DNA of 51,883 nt. Source: Pirellulales bacterium. Its GTDB lineage: Bacteria; Planctomycetota; Planctomycetia; Pirellulales; JAICIG01. Location: the NCBI GenBank assembly GCA_025927475.1, contig JAICLL010000026.1, forward strand, positions 1 to 51,883, written 5' to 3'. Both the position numbers and the translations under genes were made by a program. This document shows, piece by piece, positions 43,644 to 51,883 of this stretch (the stretch's first letter is position 1; the number at the start of each line of letters is the position of its first letter). The notes under the pieces were generated by a model. That model was given only the letters and a program-made list of their open reading frames with translations. It was not told the origin of the DNA and ran no database searches.

Positions 43644-45134
43644 CTATGCAATCAGCTCTTGCACCACATGCCCTTCGACGTCGGTCAGCCGCATCTCGCG
43701 GCTGTTGTGAAAGTAGGTCAACAGCTCGTGGTTAAGGCCCATCAGGTGCAAGATGGTGGCGTGCAAGTCGTGAACGTGAACTTTGTTCTCCACCGCGGCG
43801 AAGCCGAATTCGTCGGTGGCGCCATAGGCCTGACCGCCGCGCACGCCGCCGCCGGCTAGCCAGGTGCTGAAGCCGCGCGGATTGTGGTCGCGGCCCTTGC
43901 CGTTCTGGGCGGTGGGCGTGCGACCGAACTCGCCGCCCCACACCACCAGCGTCTCGTCGAGCAGCCCGCGTTGCTTCAGATCAGCCAAGAGCGCCGCCAT
44001 CGGCCGATCGGTCTCGCGGCAGTGCAGCTCGTGGTTGGCCTTCACGTCGCCATGGGCGTCCCAGTTCTGGTCGTTATGTCCGCCGCCAGAATAAATCTGC
44101 ACGAACCGCACGCCGCGCTCGACCAGCCGCCGGGCCATCAAGCACTGTGTGCCGAAACGCTGGGTGTCGGGATGGTCGAGGCCGTACATCGCCCGAGTGG
44201 CCGCGGTCTCGCGCGACAGATCGACCGCTTCGGGCGCCTCGGCCTGCATGCGATAGGCCAGCTCGTAGGTGGCCAGCCGGGCTTGCAACTCTGAGCCGCG
44301 CGACAGGTCGGCGGGCTGCAAGCCGTCCAAGCGCGCGAGCAGGTCGAGCTGTTGCCGCTGCTGGGCACGCGTGATGCCGGCGGGCGGATGCAGGTCGATC
44401 AGCGGATCGCCCGAGGTGCGAAACTGTGTGCCTTGATAAGTGGCGGGCATGAAGCCCGAACTCCAGTTGGGCGCGCCGCCGATCGGTCCGCCGCGATGAT
44501 CGAGAAACACGACAAACGCCGGCAGGTCTTGGTTGATCGTGCCCAGGCCATAGGTGACCCAAGAGCCGAGACTGGGATAACCCTGCCGCACGAAGCCGGT
44601 GTTCATTTGCAACAGCCCCGAGCCGTGCGCGAAGCTATCGGCGTAGCACGAACGGACGATCGCCATTTCATCGGCCATGCCGCCAAGCTGCGGGTAAAGC
44701 TCGGAGATTTCGATGCCCGACTGCCCGCACTTGCGAAAGCCGTGGGCGTTGGGCAACAGCAAACCGGGGTTGCGCACCTTGAAGAGCGGATCGCTTTCGA
44801 CATTGGGAATTGGCTGCCCCTGTCGCTTGGCTAGCTCCGGTTTGGGATCAAACAAATCGACCTGACTGGGGCCGCCATACATGAAGAGCGAGATACACGC
44901 CTTTGCCTTGGGGGCGAAGTGCGACGGTTTGGGTGATAGCGGAGAAACGATCGCCGGCAGCTCGTTGGCGGCGGCACTCGAGAAAAAGCCATCGCGGGCC
45001 AGCAGCCAGGTCAGCGCCGTGCCGACGAACCCGCCGCCCGCCTGCCAAAGGAATTCGCGGCGGGTGCGGTGGCAGGCTCGCGTAGGTTCAATCGAGATGC
45101 GATCCGCTGGTCTGCCAGGCATCGGTTCGTCCAT
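43644..45134 (-). CDS. DUF1501 family protein (exported, sulfatase-like fold)
   Basis: 496 aa. The Tat-type signal RREFLWQAGGGFVGTALTW near residue 25-45 directs export. DUF1501 hallmarks are KAKACISLFMYGGPSQVDLFD, NAHGFRKCGQSGIEIS, MADEMAIVRSCYADSFAHG, QIYSGGGHNDQNWDAHGD, VVWGGEFGRTPTAQ and GRDHNPRGFSTWLAGGG. The fold resembles alkaline-phosphatase-like sulfatases. It is very common in planctomycetes, usually next to a DUF1549/DUF1553 cytochrome-like partner; none is present here. Cellular role is unknown, likely periplasmic. Confidence 0.9.
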   Translation of the reverse strand: MDEPMPGRPADRISIEPTRACHRTRREFLWQAGGGFVGTALTWLLARDGFFSSAAANELPAIVSPLSPKPSHFAPKAKACISLFMYGGPSQVDLFDPKPELAKRQGQPIPNVESDPLFKVRNPGLLLPNAHGFRKCGQSGIEISELYPQLGGMADEMAIVRSCYADSFAHGSGLLQMNTGFVRQGYPSLGSWVTYGLGTINQDLPAFVVFLDHRGGPIGGAPNWSSGFMPATYQGTQFRTSGDPLIDLHPPAGITRAQQRQQLDLLARLDGLQPADLSRGSELQARLATYELAYRMQAEAPEAVDLSRETAATRAMYGLDHPDTQRFGTQCLMARRLVERGVRFVQIYSGGGHNDQNWDAHGDVKANHELHCRETDRPMAALLADLKQRGLLDETLVVWGGEFGRTPTAQNGKGRDHNPRGFSTWLAGGGVRGGQAYGATDEFGFAAVENKVHVHDLHATILHLMGLNHELLTYFHNSREMRLTDVEGHVVQELIA

Positions 45135-45273
45135 TAAGTGTAGTTGTAGAGGTGCGACGGTGGCGCGCTCATTTGCCCCTCAGCCCCAGCTTACCACGGG
45201 GCATTTGTTGTGGGAATCGGCGCGGCGTTTATCCGCCCGGGGAAATAGACATTGAGGGCCGTCGCCGATCCCT

Positions 45274-47490
45274 TCACGACGCTCGGGTCAGTTTCAAAAG
45301 CAGCGGCAGCACGACCAGGTTGCCGAGCAAGCCGCCGAGCATGGTCAGCCCGACCAAAACGCCAAAATAAATCGTGGGCACAAAGCGGCTGAGCGCCAAG
45401 GCGCTAAAGCCGACCATCAAGGCCAATGTTGAAAACACCATCGCCCGGCCGACGCTCTGATGGACGGCGTGCAGGGCCTCGCCGGTGCTCAAACCGGCTG
45501 CGCGGTGCCGGCGAAAAGCGGTCAGATAATGGATCGACGAATCGACGGCCAAGCCCATCGAGACGCTGGCGATCATGGCCGCGCCCATGTTGATCCGCAG
45601 ATCGAGCCAGCCCAGCAGCCCGGTGACAATCAGAATCGGCAGCGCGTTGGGCACCAGCGAGATCAACGCCAGAGACACGCTGCGAAACGCCAAAAGCACC
45701 ATCAGAAAGATGCCCGCCGTGGCCACGCCGAACGTTAGCCATTGATCGCGCGTCGTGCTCTCGATGATCTTGGTCAGCAGCACAAAGATGCCGGTTACTT
45801 CCGACTGTGGCAGCTCTTCGCGGCTGATTTGCCGCACCTGCTCGATCAGCCGGTGCTTTTGTTGCGAAGGCTGTCGTTCACGGGCGCGCAACATGATGCG
45901 CAGATAGAGGCGGTTGGCATCGTGCGGATCATGGCCATAAAGCGCGCTGACCATCGGCACCGCCTCACTCACCAGGTCGAGCGTTGGCTCCAGCCGCAGC
46001 GCCGCCTGAATGCGCCCCAGCGGCACCATGTCCAGCGCGTCGACGGGGCTGAGCACTTTGGTCAGTCCGGGCTGAAGACCGCCGTCGGCGGTCTCGATCA
46101 TCACTTCCGTTCGCAACCGCTCTTCGAGCCGCGCGATGCGGTTCAAAAATTCCTTGATGTCGCGATCGGGCACCGGCGCCATAATGTCCCACACGCCCGC
46201 CCCGCCCAATCGCGACTCGACAAACTCATAGGCATGCACGATGGGACTGCCGCGGCGAAAGTTTTTGGTGAAGTCTGTCTCGACTTCCAGATTGAACATT
46301 CCCAGACAGCAGACTGCCGACGCGACCGCAATGCCCAGCGCCAGCCAACGCGGATGCCGTTCGATGGCCGCCGCCAATCGTTCGAGCCCCAGATCAAGCC
46401 GGCCCTCGCCCCAAGCCCGCCGCGGATCGGCGTCGAACCGCCCCCAGAGAGACAAGCCCGGCACGAACACGGCAATGCCCACCAGCGTGAGCAAGGAACC
46501 CACCAGCATCATCAGCCCGAAATCGTGTACCGGGCCGACGCGCGAAACCATCAACGACGCGAAACCGGCGGCGTCGGTCATGCAGGCCCAGAAGATGGGC
46601 GCGCCCAGTTGCTCGCCGGCCAGCGTCAGCGCCGCTCGGGGCGTCATGCCGGCGGCGCGATGGCTGCGGAAAGCCACGACCAAATGCACCACCGTGGCAA
46701 TACCGATCACCGTGACAATCGCCCACAGCATCGAGCTGACCAGGCTGAGACGCAGATGGCTTTCGACCAGCACCGCCTGCGTCCAAACCAGCGTGGCGCC
46801 GACCACCGCCATCGGCACCAGCACCCATCGCAGGCTGCGAAAGCACGCCACGATGGTCAACATCAACAGCCCGGTCGAGACGGCGCCCAGCAGCCGGCCA
46901 TCGAGTTCCAAAAAGCGAAAGCCATCGACAATCATCACCGGCTCGCCGGTGAGCACGCCGCTGGGGTCGTGCAGTTCGATCCGCCGGCGCAACTCGTCGA
47001 TGGTTTGTAGTCGCGGCACGGTCGCCTGATGTTCAGGCACGAGCACGCAGATGACGCCGGCGGTTTGATGGTCTGCGCCAATCGTGTAGCCTTCGCTCAA
47101 CTGGAGCACGCGGCGGCGGAACAGCGGAGTCCGCAGGAAGCGCCCGACGGTGGCCAGGCTATAAACTTTTTGCACGCCCGCCACGCCGGCCAGGCGGTCG
47201 GCGAGTTGCCTCACCCGTTCGAGCCCGCCGGGCGTAAGCAAGTCGCCATCGATATACGCGGCCAGGGCCACCTCGTCTCCGCCGAAGGTGCGCTTCAACT
47301 GTCGAAACGGCCCCAGCACCGGGTCGTCGGGGGCGAACATGTTTTCGATCGACCGGTCGAAGGCCAGCCGTTGCGAGGGGCCGAGGGCGGCCAAGGCGAC
47401 CGCCAGGCCGACACCGAGCAGCGGCCAACGCCAAGCGACCAAAAAAGATGCAATCTGACCGACAAAGGATGAAGGCTGCGGCAGATTCAT
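45274..47490 (-). CDS. RND/MMPL family transporter
   Basis: 738 aa with about twelve membrane helices in two halves, each starting with a hydrophobic helix (near 15-35 and 380-400), then a periplasmic loop and five helices. The MMPL/sterol-sensing core is visible as LLMLTIVACFRSLRWVLVPM and IFLMVLLAFRSVSLALIS, with MGLAVDSSIHYLTAFRRHRA in the second half. This subtype exports lipids or hopanoid-like molecules (HpnN-like) more than drugs. The single-gene layout fits that. Confidence 0.85.
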   Translation of the reverse strand: MNLPQPSSFVGQIASFLVAWRWPLLGVGLAVALAALGPSQRLAFDRSIENMFAPDDPVLGPFRQLKRTFGGDEVALAAYIDGDLLTPGGLERVRQLADRLAGVAGVQKVYSLATVGRFLRTPLFRRRVLQLSEGYTIGADHQTAGVICVLVPEHQATVPRLQTIDELRRRIELHDPSGVLTGEPVMIVDGFRFLELDGRLLGAVSTGLLMLTIVACFRSLRWVLVPMAVVGATLVWTQAVLVESHLRLSLVSSMLWAIVTVIGIATVVHLVVAFRSHRAAGMTPRAALTLAGEQLGAPIFWACMTDAAGFASLMVSRVGPVHDFGLMMLVGSLLTLVGIAVFVPGLSLWGRFDADPRRAWGEGRLDLGLERLAAAIERHPRWLALGIAVASAVCCLGMFNLEVETDFTKNFRRGSPIVHAYEFVESRLGGAGVWDIMAPVPDRDIKEFLNRIARLEERLRTEVMIETADGGLQPGLTKVLSPVDALDMVPLGRIQAALRLEPTLDLVSEAVPMVSALYGHDPHDANRLYLRIMLRARERQPSQQKHRLIEQVRQISREELPQSEVTGIFVLLTKIIESTTRDQWLTFGVATAGIFLMVLLAFRSVSLALISLVPNALPILIVTGLLGWLDLRINMGAAMIASVSMGLAVDSSIHYLTAFRRHRAAGLSTGEALHAVHQSVGRAMVFSTLALMVGFSALALSRFVPTIYFGVLVGLTMLGGLLGNLVVLPLLLKLTRAS

Positions 47491-47621
47491 CCGTGGTCCT
47501 TGGTTTGATCTGATTCCAGATGAATCCTCGCTTACGCGTCGGGCTTTCAGCGTCTGACTGAATTATCCGGGCTAAGTCGCCGCATTGTACACGCCGGACG
47601 CCGTGTTCATAATTGCGAACG

Positions 47622-48875
47622 ATGCAATTCTGTCGCCAATTCTCCGCTTTCGCCAGCCACCCTGTCGCGCTGCTCTTGGCCTTCTGCCTGATCCGTGGCG
47701 GCGCCATCTGGCTGCGAGCGGATCAGCTTGCCAGAGATCCCGATGGCTATCGGGCCTTGGCCGACAACTTGCTCACAAGCGGCGTCTTCGGGCACGACCA
47801 GATCGCGACCGCCTATCGCCCGCCGCTGTATCCGTTGCTGTTGGCCGGCTGCCTGAAGCTTAGCGATTCCATGTTTGCCGTGGCCCTGTTGCACTGGGTG
47901 CTCGGTGTGGCAACGGCGTGGTTCACGGTGGTGCTGGCGCGCCAATGGCGACTGGCAGACCTTGCGCCGCTGGCGGGTCTGCTGGTGGCGTGCGATCCAA
48001 TTTTGCTGAACCAATCGACGCTGGTCATGACCGAAACCCTGGCCGCGTTTTTGTCGGTCTTGGCACTGGCGCTCACGACCGCCGCCGGCGAACGCCAAAG
48101 CGGCCTGCTTGCGGCACTGTCGGGCGTGGCCATCGGTCTGGCCGCGCTTTGCCGGCCAACCTTTTTGCTGTGGTTAATAACGCTAGCTGTTGGCTGGGCT
48201 TGGCGGGCTGATCACTGGCGGCTGCGATTGCGGCTAGCCGGCTCGCTGCTGTTGGCGGCGACGATCACGCTGCTGCCTTGGGCCGCGCGCAATCAGATAC
48301 AGTTCGGCCAGCCGATCATTACCACCACACACGGCGGATACACCTTGCTGTTGGGCAACAACGCTGATTATTACCGGCATCTGGCCGAGGATCGTTTCGG
48401 CGCGGTGTGGCAAGCAGACCTTCTCGACAAGCGACTATGGAAAACCCGCTCGCCTGACGAGTTGGCCAATGACCGCCGAGAATATGGACTGGCCTGGCAG
48501 GCCATTCGCCGGCAGCCCGGCATGTTTGCGTATGCCTGCCTGGTGCGCATCGGGCGATTTTGGGGCGTGCTGCCCCACCACGTCGCCGCTGGGGGAACAT
48601 CGCAAGCCGAACCGGCCTCAGTGCGCGGCGCACGCTATGCAATCGCTGTATGGTATGTGTGCGTGTTTCTCTTCGCGTTGATGGCGATGGCCGAGCTGCG
48701 CATGGCACTTGTCCGCCCTCCGTGGTTGTGGGCCTTGTTGCTGGCGATCAGTTTTACGGCGGCGCACGCCATCTTTTGGAGCGATCTGCGCATGCGCGCC
48801 CCGCTGGCGCCGGCGATCAGCCTGCTGGCAGCCCGCGGCGCGCGCAAGATTCTCAGTCGAATGAAACGGCGGTAG
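47622..48875 (+). CDS. GT-C glycosyltransferase (GT39/ArnT-like)
   Basis: 417 aa from ATG 47622; a TTG at 47613 is just upstream. Roughly eight membrane helices. The early luminal loop holds RADQLARDPDGYRALADNLL and TAYRPPLYPLLLAG, the pattern of PMT/ArnT-type lipid-linked sugar transferases, with an Asp-Pro-Asp in the first loop. A hydrophilic loop after the last third (GGYTLLLGNNADYYRHLAED) is typical. It would transfer sugars from a polyprenyl phosphate donor to an envelope acceptor. Acceptor unknown. Confidence 0.75.
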   Translation: MQFCRQFSAFASHPVALLLAFCLIRGGAIWLRADQLARDPDGYRALADNLLTSGVFGHDQIATAYRPPLYPLLLAGCLKLSDSMFAVALLHWVLGVATAWFTVVLARQWRLADLAPLAGLLVACDPILLNQSTLVMTETLAAFLSVLALALTTAAGERQSGLLAALSGVAIGLAALCRPTFLLWLITLAVGWAWRADHWRLRLRLAGSLLLAATITLLPWAARNQIQFGQPIITTTHGGYTLLLGNNADYYRHLAEDRFGAVWQADLLDKRLWKTRSPDELANDRREYGLAWQAIRRQPGMFAYACLVRIGRFWGVLPHHVAAGGTSQAEPASVRGARYAIAVWYVCVFLFALMAMAELRMALVRPPWLWALLLAISFTAAHAIFWSDLRMRAPLAPAISLLAARGARKILSRMKRR

Positions 48876-48891
48876 GAATCGGTGCGCCGCT

Positions 48892-49035
48892 CGTAGGGTG
48901 GGCCGAGCGCAGCGAGTCCCACCATCGGCCGTATTGAACCCTTCATCGCCGCGCCGAAAAGCGCGGCTGGGGGCAGAGGCTTGCCGATGCCCCGGATCTG
49001 AACAGCCGGGGCATCGCTTAGGCCCTGCCCCAGCC
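48892..49035. repeat. Dispersed repeat and large hairpin between convergent genes
   Basis: 48892-48923 is a forward cgtagggtggg...gcgagtcccacc element. 48965-48995 and 49006-49035 are two inverted copies of the ggctgggg...gatgccccgg family with a 10-base loop, able to form a stem of about 30 bp. It lies between the ends of the glycosyltransferase (plus) and response-regulator (minus) genes, so it may serve both as a terminator. Confidence 0.7.
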
Positions 49036-49097
49036 ACCGGGGCGTTTGCCGAATTCGCCGGTCAAAACCGATCAGACCTCGGAATTCCCCATCTACG

Positions 49098-49541
49098 CTA
49101 CCGCGCGGTGGCGGTTTGCAGCGTGCCGAGCACCGCGTGCTGCCAACGAGCGCAACGCACGTAAAGCTGCTTGAGCAATGTCAGCAGATCGTTCTGGTCG
49201 ACCGGCTTGAGCAGATAATCGCTCGCGCCGTATTCGACCGCCTCGGCAATGCGGTCCCAGGTGGAGTGCCCCGTGATGAAAATCACTTGCGTCCAGGCGT
49301 TGCGGGCCTTGGCAAAGCGGAGCATTTCCAGCCCGTCGGTGTCGGGCATGTTGATGTCGGAAATCAGAATGTCGCAACAGTGCTGGTCGAGCCAGCGCAG
49401 CGCCTCGTTCGAGTCGGACAGTCCGTGCACGGCCATCGTGTCAGACAAGTTCCGCTGGACGATTTGCGTGAGCAGTCGCACGATGCTCGGGTCGTCGTCG
49501 ACAATCAGCAGATTCAATTTGCGCGCCATGGCATTGTTCAT
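49098..49541 (-). CDS. Orphan response regulator, single receiver domain
   Basis: 147 aa from ATG 49541, with GAGGA eight bases upstream. It is a CheY-type receiver domain: acidic pocket IVDDDPS near 14-20, phospho-acceptor Asp in ILISDINMPDTDG near residue 60, Thr in IFITGHS and Lys in LLKPVDQNDL. There is no output domain, so it would act by protein binding or in a phosphorelay. No histidine kinase is nearby. Confidence 0.9.
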   Translation of the reverse strand: MNNAMARKLNLLIVDDDPSIVRLLTQIVQRNLSDTMAVHGLSDSNEALRWLDQHCCDILISDINMPDTDGLEMLRFAKARNAWTQVIFITGHSTWDRIAEAVEYGASDYLLKPVDQNDLLTLLKQLYVRCARWQHAVLGTLQTATAR

Positions 49542-49671
49542 CGCCGATTCCTCGTTGCCTTTTTTTTCAGAAATGCCCCTGAAAAATCGTAGGCCACGTT
49601 CCGAAGGCGGGCAGAAGAAGGCGGCGGGCTTTTCCGGCAGTGCCGATTTTTCCGACCGGGACGAGAGGGGC

Positions 49672-49856
49672 GTTTTGGATTTTCGACTTTGGATTTTCGA
49701 TTGGGACGGCCGCGGGCAAATCAAGGGCGAATGAGCCGCCTGTGACGCCCCGGCGGCGGGCGGCAACTAACACTTGGAGAGATTTCGGGATACTCGACGT
49801 GGGAGCTTGGCTTGACGCCTCTCCAAGCGAAAATCCAAAATCGAAAATCCAAAATC
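49672..49856. repeat. Heptamer repeat blocks in opposite orientation
   Basis: 49672-49702 runs as ttttggatt-type units; 49829-49856 runs as aaaatcc/aaaatcg units ending ten bases before the likely GTG start of the sigma factor. The 130-base stretch between the response-regulator start and the first block shows no gene. Confidence 0.8.
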
Positions 49857-49865
49857 GCCACCGCC

Positions 49866-50408
49866 GTGCCTCTCACCGACCATACCGACGAGGAGTTGGC
49901 TGCCGACGCCGCCCGCGAAGGGTCCGACGGACCGGCCTTCGTCGCGTTGCTCGGTCGCTATCGCGATCGCGTGTGGCGGATTTGCTACCGGCTGCTGGGA
50001 CACGCCGAAGACGCGCACGACGCGGCCCAGGAAGTCTTTGTGCGGCTGTTTTTGCATCGGCAGAAATTCGACGGCCGCTCGAAATACAGCACCTGGGTGC
50101 ATTCGATCGCGGTGCGCACCTGCCTGACGTTGCGGCGCGGACGCGGCCGCCGCCGCCGACACGAAGCCACCGCCGCGGCGGAGCACCCCACGGCGTCGGC
50201 AGGCGCGGCCCCCGCGCTGTCGCTCGACCTGGAAACGATGCTCGAATGCCTCGATGAAGAAGACCGGGCGATGGTGATCCTGAAATACGCCGAAAACTAC
50301 AGCTACCAGGAATTAGCCGAAATTTTTGGCCTGTCGGAAAGCGCCTGCAAGATGCGGGTCAGCCGAGCCAGGGAAAAAATCCAAGGCCGCTATGGAAAAA
50401 GCGTGTGA
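49866..50408 (+). CDS. ECF-type RNA polymerase sigma factor
   Basis: 180 aa from GTG 49866 (PLTDHTDEELAADAA); a TTG at 49812 would add residues encoded by the heptamer repeat. Sigma region 2 is DGPAFVALLGRYRDRVWRIC then LLGHAEDAHDAAQEVFVRLF, with a WVHSIAVRTC segment. A linker rich in Arg, Ala and Glu follows, then region 4, DEEDRAMVILKYAENYSYQE and LAEIFGLSESACKMRVSRAR. It directs transcription of a stress or envelope regulon. It is followed by a small membrane protein that could be its anti-sigma factor. Confidence 0.92.
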   Translation: MPLTDHTDEELAADAAREGSDGPAFVALLGRYRDRVWRICYRLLGHAEDAHDAAQEVFVRLFLHRQKFDGRSKYSTWVHSIAVRTCLTLRRGRGRRRRHEATAAAEHPTASAGAAPALSLDLETMLECLDEEDRAMVILKYAENYSYQELAEIFGLSESACKMRVSRAREKIQGRYGKSV

Positions 50409-50450
50409 CTGCCCGCCGCTCGCCGGCAATGAACCTTTTAGGAAGGACCG

Positions 50451-50723
50451 ATGGCGATGAACCACGACATTCTGGACCGGCTGGCCGAGCGCGAGGTGCC
50501 GCCTTTGCCCGCCCATTTCGACCGCTCGGTGCATCAGCGGCTGAACCAGGTGTTGCTGGTGGGTCAGTTCGCCGATTTGCTGTTCCGCACCTTGCCTTAC
50601 GCTTTGGCTCATTTTGCCCAGGGCGTGGTGGGCGCGGTGGTGTTTACCTTGTCGGGGCAATTCCCCGTGTCACGTCCAAAAGATTCAACCGATTCTAGGG
50701 AGAACCCTCATGGAAACGTTTAA
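50451..50723 (+). CDS. Small membrane-associated protein after the sigma factor
   Basis: 90 aa, with AGGAAGGA a few bases before ATG 50451. The N-terminal 35 residues are hydrophilic (HDILDRLAEREVPPLPAHFD). One hydrophobic segment covers about 43-70 (TLPYALAHFAQGVVGAVVFTLSG). The first part could bind the sigma factor and the helix could anchor it, as in anti-sigma factors, but no ZAS zinc motif is visible. Its stop codon lies 14 bases inside the following channel gene, so the two are translationally coupled. Function is unproven. Confidence 0.65.
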   Translation: MAMNHDILDRLAEREVPPLPAHFDRSVHQRLNQVLLVGQFADLLFRTLPYALAHFAQGVVGAVVFTLSGQFPVSRPKDSTDSRENPHGNV

Positions 50724-51555
50724 CGTACAACATCTCGAAACCTGGCAGGAAGCCGTCCGAATGAGCTTTCACCGAGCGTTTGGCGATATCGTCGGGCTGC
50801 TGCCCAACGTGGTGGGCATGCTCGCGGTGCTGGTCGTGGGCTACATCGTGGCCCGCGTCCTGGACAAGTTTGCCACGGCCCTCAGCCAGTCGCTGGGCCT
50901 GCAAACCGCCGCCGAACGCAGCGGCCTGGCCGCCTCGATGAAGCAAGCCGGCATACAGCACAGCGTGCCCGCCATTGTCGGGCAGATTGTCTTCTGGCTG
51001 ACGATGTGCGTGTTTCTGGCCGCGGCCTTCAACATTCTGCGGCTCGACGCGGTGAGCGTGGCCATGGAAAAAATCGTCGGCTACATTCCCAATTTGCTGG
51101 TGGCCACGGTAGTAGTGGTGGTGGGTTTGCTCGTGGCCGGTTTCCTGCGCGGCGTGATCGCCACCAGTGCCGACCGCGTGGGCATCAGCTATGCCGAGAA
51201 TCTGGCCAACGCCGTCTATTATGTGCTGGCCCTGATGACCTTCATCGGCGCCTTCGACCAACTGCACATCGAGTTCGGCATTTTGAAAGAGCTGATCCTG
51301 ATTGCCGCCGGCGGGCTGGCCTTGGGCTTTGGCCTGGCGTTCGGCCTGGGCGGACGCGACGTGATGGGCGGCATTCTGGCCGGCTATTACCTGCGGCAGC
51401 GGATGCACGCCGGCGACCGGATTCACGTGGCGGGCATGGACGGCACCGTCCGCGATGTCGGCCCGGTGGCCACAGTGATCGAGACCGAGGAAGACGGCCT
51501 CTTGAATCGCCACAGCGTGCCCAACACCAAGATGCTGAACGAGGCGGTGCGCTAA
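50710..51555 (+). CDS. MscS-like small-conductance mechanosensitive channel (TM_helix type)
   Basis: 281 aa from ATG 50710, with AGGGAG upstream. Five or so membrane helices: VVGMLAVLVVGYIVARVLDK, IVGQIVFWLTMCVFLAAAF, NLLVATVVVVVGLLVAGFL, a segment YYVLALMTFIGAF and ILIAAGGLALGFGLAFGLGG. The last is the pore-like Gly-rich helix before GGRDVMGGILAGYYLRQRM. A short beta domain (RIHVAGMDGTVRDVGPVATV) follows, as in MscS/CmpX relatives. It would release solutes or sense membrane tension and is coupled to the sigma factor operon. Ends at TAA 51553-51555. Confidence 0.8.
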   Translation: METFNVQHLETWQEAVRMSFHRAFGDIVGLLPNVVGMLAVLVVGYIVARVLDKFATALSQSLGLQTAAERSGLAASMKQAGIQHSVPAIVGQIVFWLTMCVFLAAAFNILRLDAVSVAMEKIVGYIPNLLVATVVVVVGLLVAGFLRGVIATSADRVGISYAENLANAVYYVLALMTFIGAFDQLHIEFGILKELILIAAGGLALGFGLAFGLGGRDVMGGILAGYYLRQRMHAGDRIHVAGMDGTVRDVGPVATVIETEEDGLLNRHSVPNTKMLNEAVR

Positions 51556-51648
51556 CCCGGCCCTTGTGGCTGCCCGTCTCACGCGCGGTAGCCCCGGCCC
51601 TTGTGGCCGGCTTCGGGATATCGCGGTAGCTCCGACCCTTGCGGCCGG
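51556..51648. repeat. Three more copies of the GCGGTAGCCCCGGCCC / TTGTGGCCGG repeat
   Basis: Copies at 51556-51572 (partial), 51585-51610 and 51623-51648, the same family as at 5161-5346. All are forward here, directly after the channel gene stop codon. Confidence 0.75.
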
Positions 51649-51667
51649 CTTCGGGCGAAGGCTCAGA

Positions 51668-51700
51668 TCAGGCTTCCCAACCTTGTGTTGGGAAGCCTGA
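51668..51700 (+). terminator. Strong hairpin downstream of the channel gene
   Basis: A perfect 13-bp stem (TCAGGCTTCCCAA with TTGGGAAGCCTGA) and a seven-base loop. The stem is GC- and A-rich and is followed by TTGCATTTG, only a weak T-tract. Likely a terminator of the sigma-channel operon. Confidence 0.6.
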
Positions 51701-51883
51701 TTGCATTTGCGATGCACGCCTACGTCGGCTAGGCTGGCTCACGCACAAGTGGGTAAGGGGGAGGTCGTGAGACCTCCCCCTCCCCGTTGTCGCTACGAGG
51801 TTGGTTCCTCGCATTTACCGGCGTGCGGATTTCCCGCACCGGGCGGCCCCGTGGAAATCGCTCCTTGAGGAGAATGTGGGTTA
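51701..51883. other. Structured-looking gene-free tail of the window
   Basis: No open frame with coding features. It contains a 10-bp perfect inverted repeat, GGGGGAGGTC (loop gtga) GACCTCCCCC (about 51758-51781), then a GTGCGG/CCGCAC pair with a short loop near 51825-51840, and a CGGGCGGCCC tract. This could be the start of a structured RNA or mobile intron continuing beyond the window, but nothing decisive is visible. Confidence 0.3.

Overview
The window is a high-GC bacterial chromosome segment that looks like a planctomycete, probably of the Pirellulales type. The pointers are a DUF1501 protein with a Tat signal, a surface protein with an LEARRLL-type motif behind its N-terminus, a DUF6263-like secreted protein, a GlcG/HbpS-like protein with DUF4214 repeats, short scattered operons, and many dispersed palindromic and heptamer repeats. 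This assignment is inferred from gene content; there is no rRNA in the window. I saw no rRNA, tRNA, CRISPR array or intact transposase.

Left part (1-11063). A repeat-rich lipoprotein gene runs off the left edge, followed by a D-aminoacylase-like amidohydrolase and RNase III, all on the minus strand. On the plus strand are a DegP/HtrA protease with a clear terminator, a CobB/CbiA-like protein lacking its catalytic residues, ribosomal protein L28 with a good sigma70 promoter, and gatC-gatA-gatB for the tRNA-dependent amidotransferase. gatA and gatB are separated by a single stop codon inside a heptamer repeat.

Accessory cassette (11080-21610, minus strand). Transcription runs from right to left: SEC-C protein, BRCT/pentapeptide/SWIM protein, a small 127-aa protein, an unknown 369-aa protein, a MoxR-type AAA+ ATPase, a large DUF5682 protein and a vWA/MIDAS protein. 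This is the best candidate in the window for a poorly described system. MoxR and vWA proteins usually form a chaperone-like pair. The DUF5682 protein carries His/Glu motifs reminiscent of TraB/EreA/ChaN-type enzymes. The SWIM protein adds possible nucleic-acid or protein sensing. Three gaps in this cassette hold broken remnants of unrelated genes: an Rpn-family nuclease, a planctomycete-type hypothetical, and an XRE-like regulator N-terminus.

Middle part (21794-36459). A large secreted DUF4214/HbpS-like protein is followed by a two-gene unit: an outer-membrane beta-barrel protein and, overlapping it by TGATG, a protein with ten CxxCH haem sites and an LVIVD-type propeller. This resembles a porin-cytochrome electron conduit. 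Next come a small secreted protein, NAD kinase, a DUF6263-like protein, a TolC/CzcC-like efflux protein and, on the minus strand, a Leu/Ile/Val-type periplasmic binding protein.

Right part (36469-51883). It holds a membrane-anchored vWA protein, trpB-trpA, an FHA protein, tadA, a Tat-exported hydroxypyruvate-isomerase-like protein, a small orphan gene, a frameshifted two-helix membrane protein, the DUF1501 protein, an RND/MMPL exporter, a GT-C glycosyltransferase, an orphan response regulator, and an ECF sigma factor - small membrane protein - MscS-like channel operon. The window ends in dispersed repeats, a strong hairpin and a structured-looking stretch without a gene.

A recurring theme is heptamer tandem repeats of the form (ATTTTNG)n, placed directly at start codons or between operon genes (gatA/gatB, trpB/trpA, the sigma factor, the DUF4214 protein), plus at least three further families of dispersed palindromic repeats.
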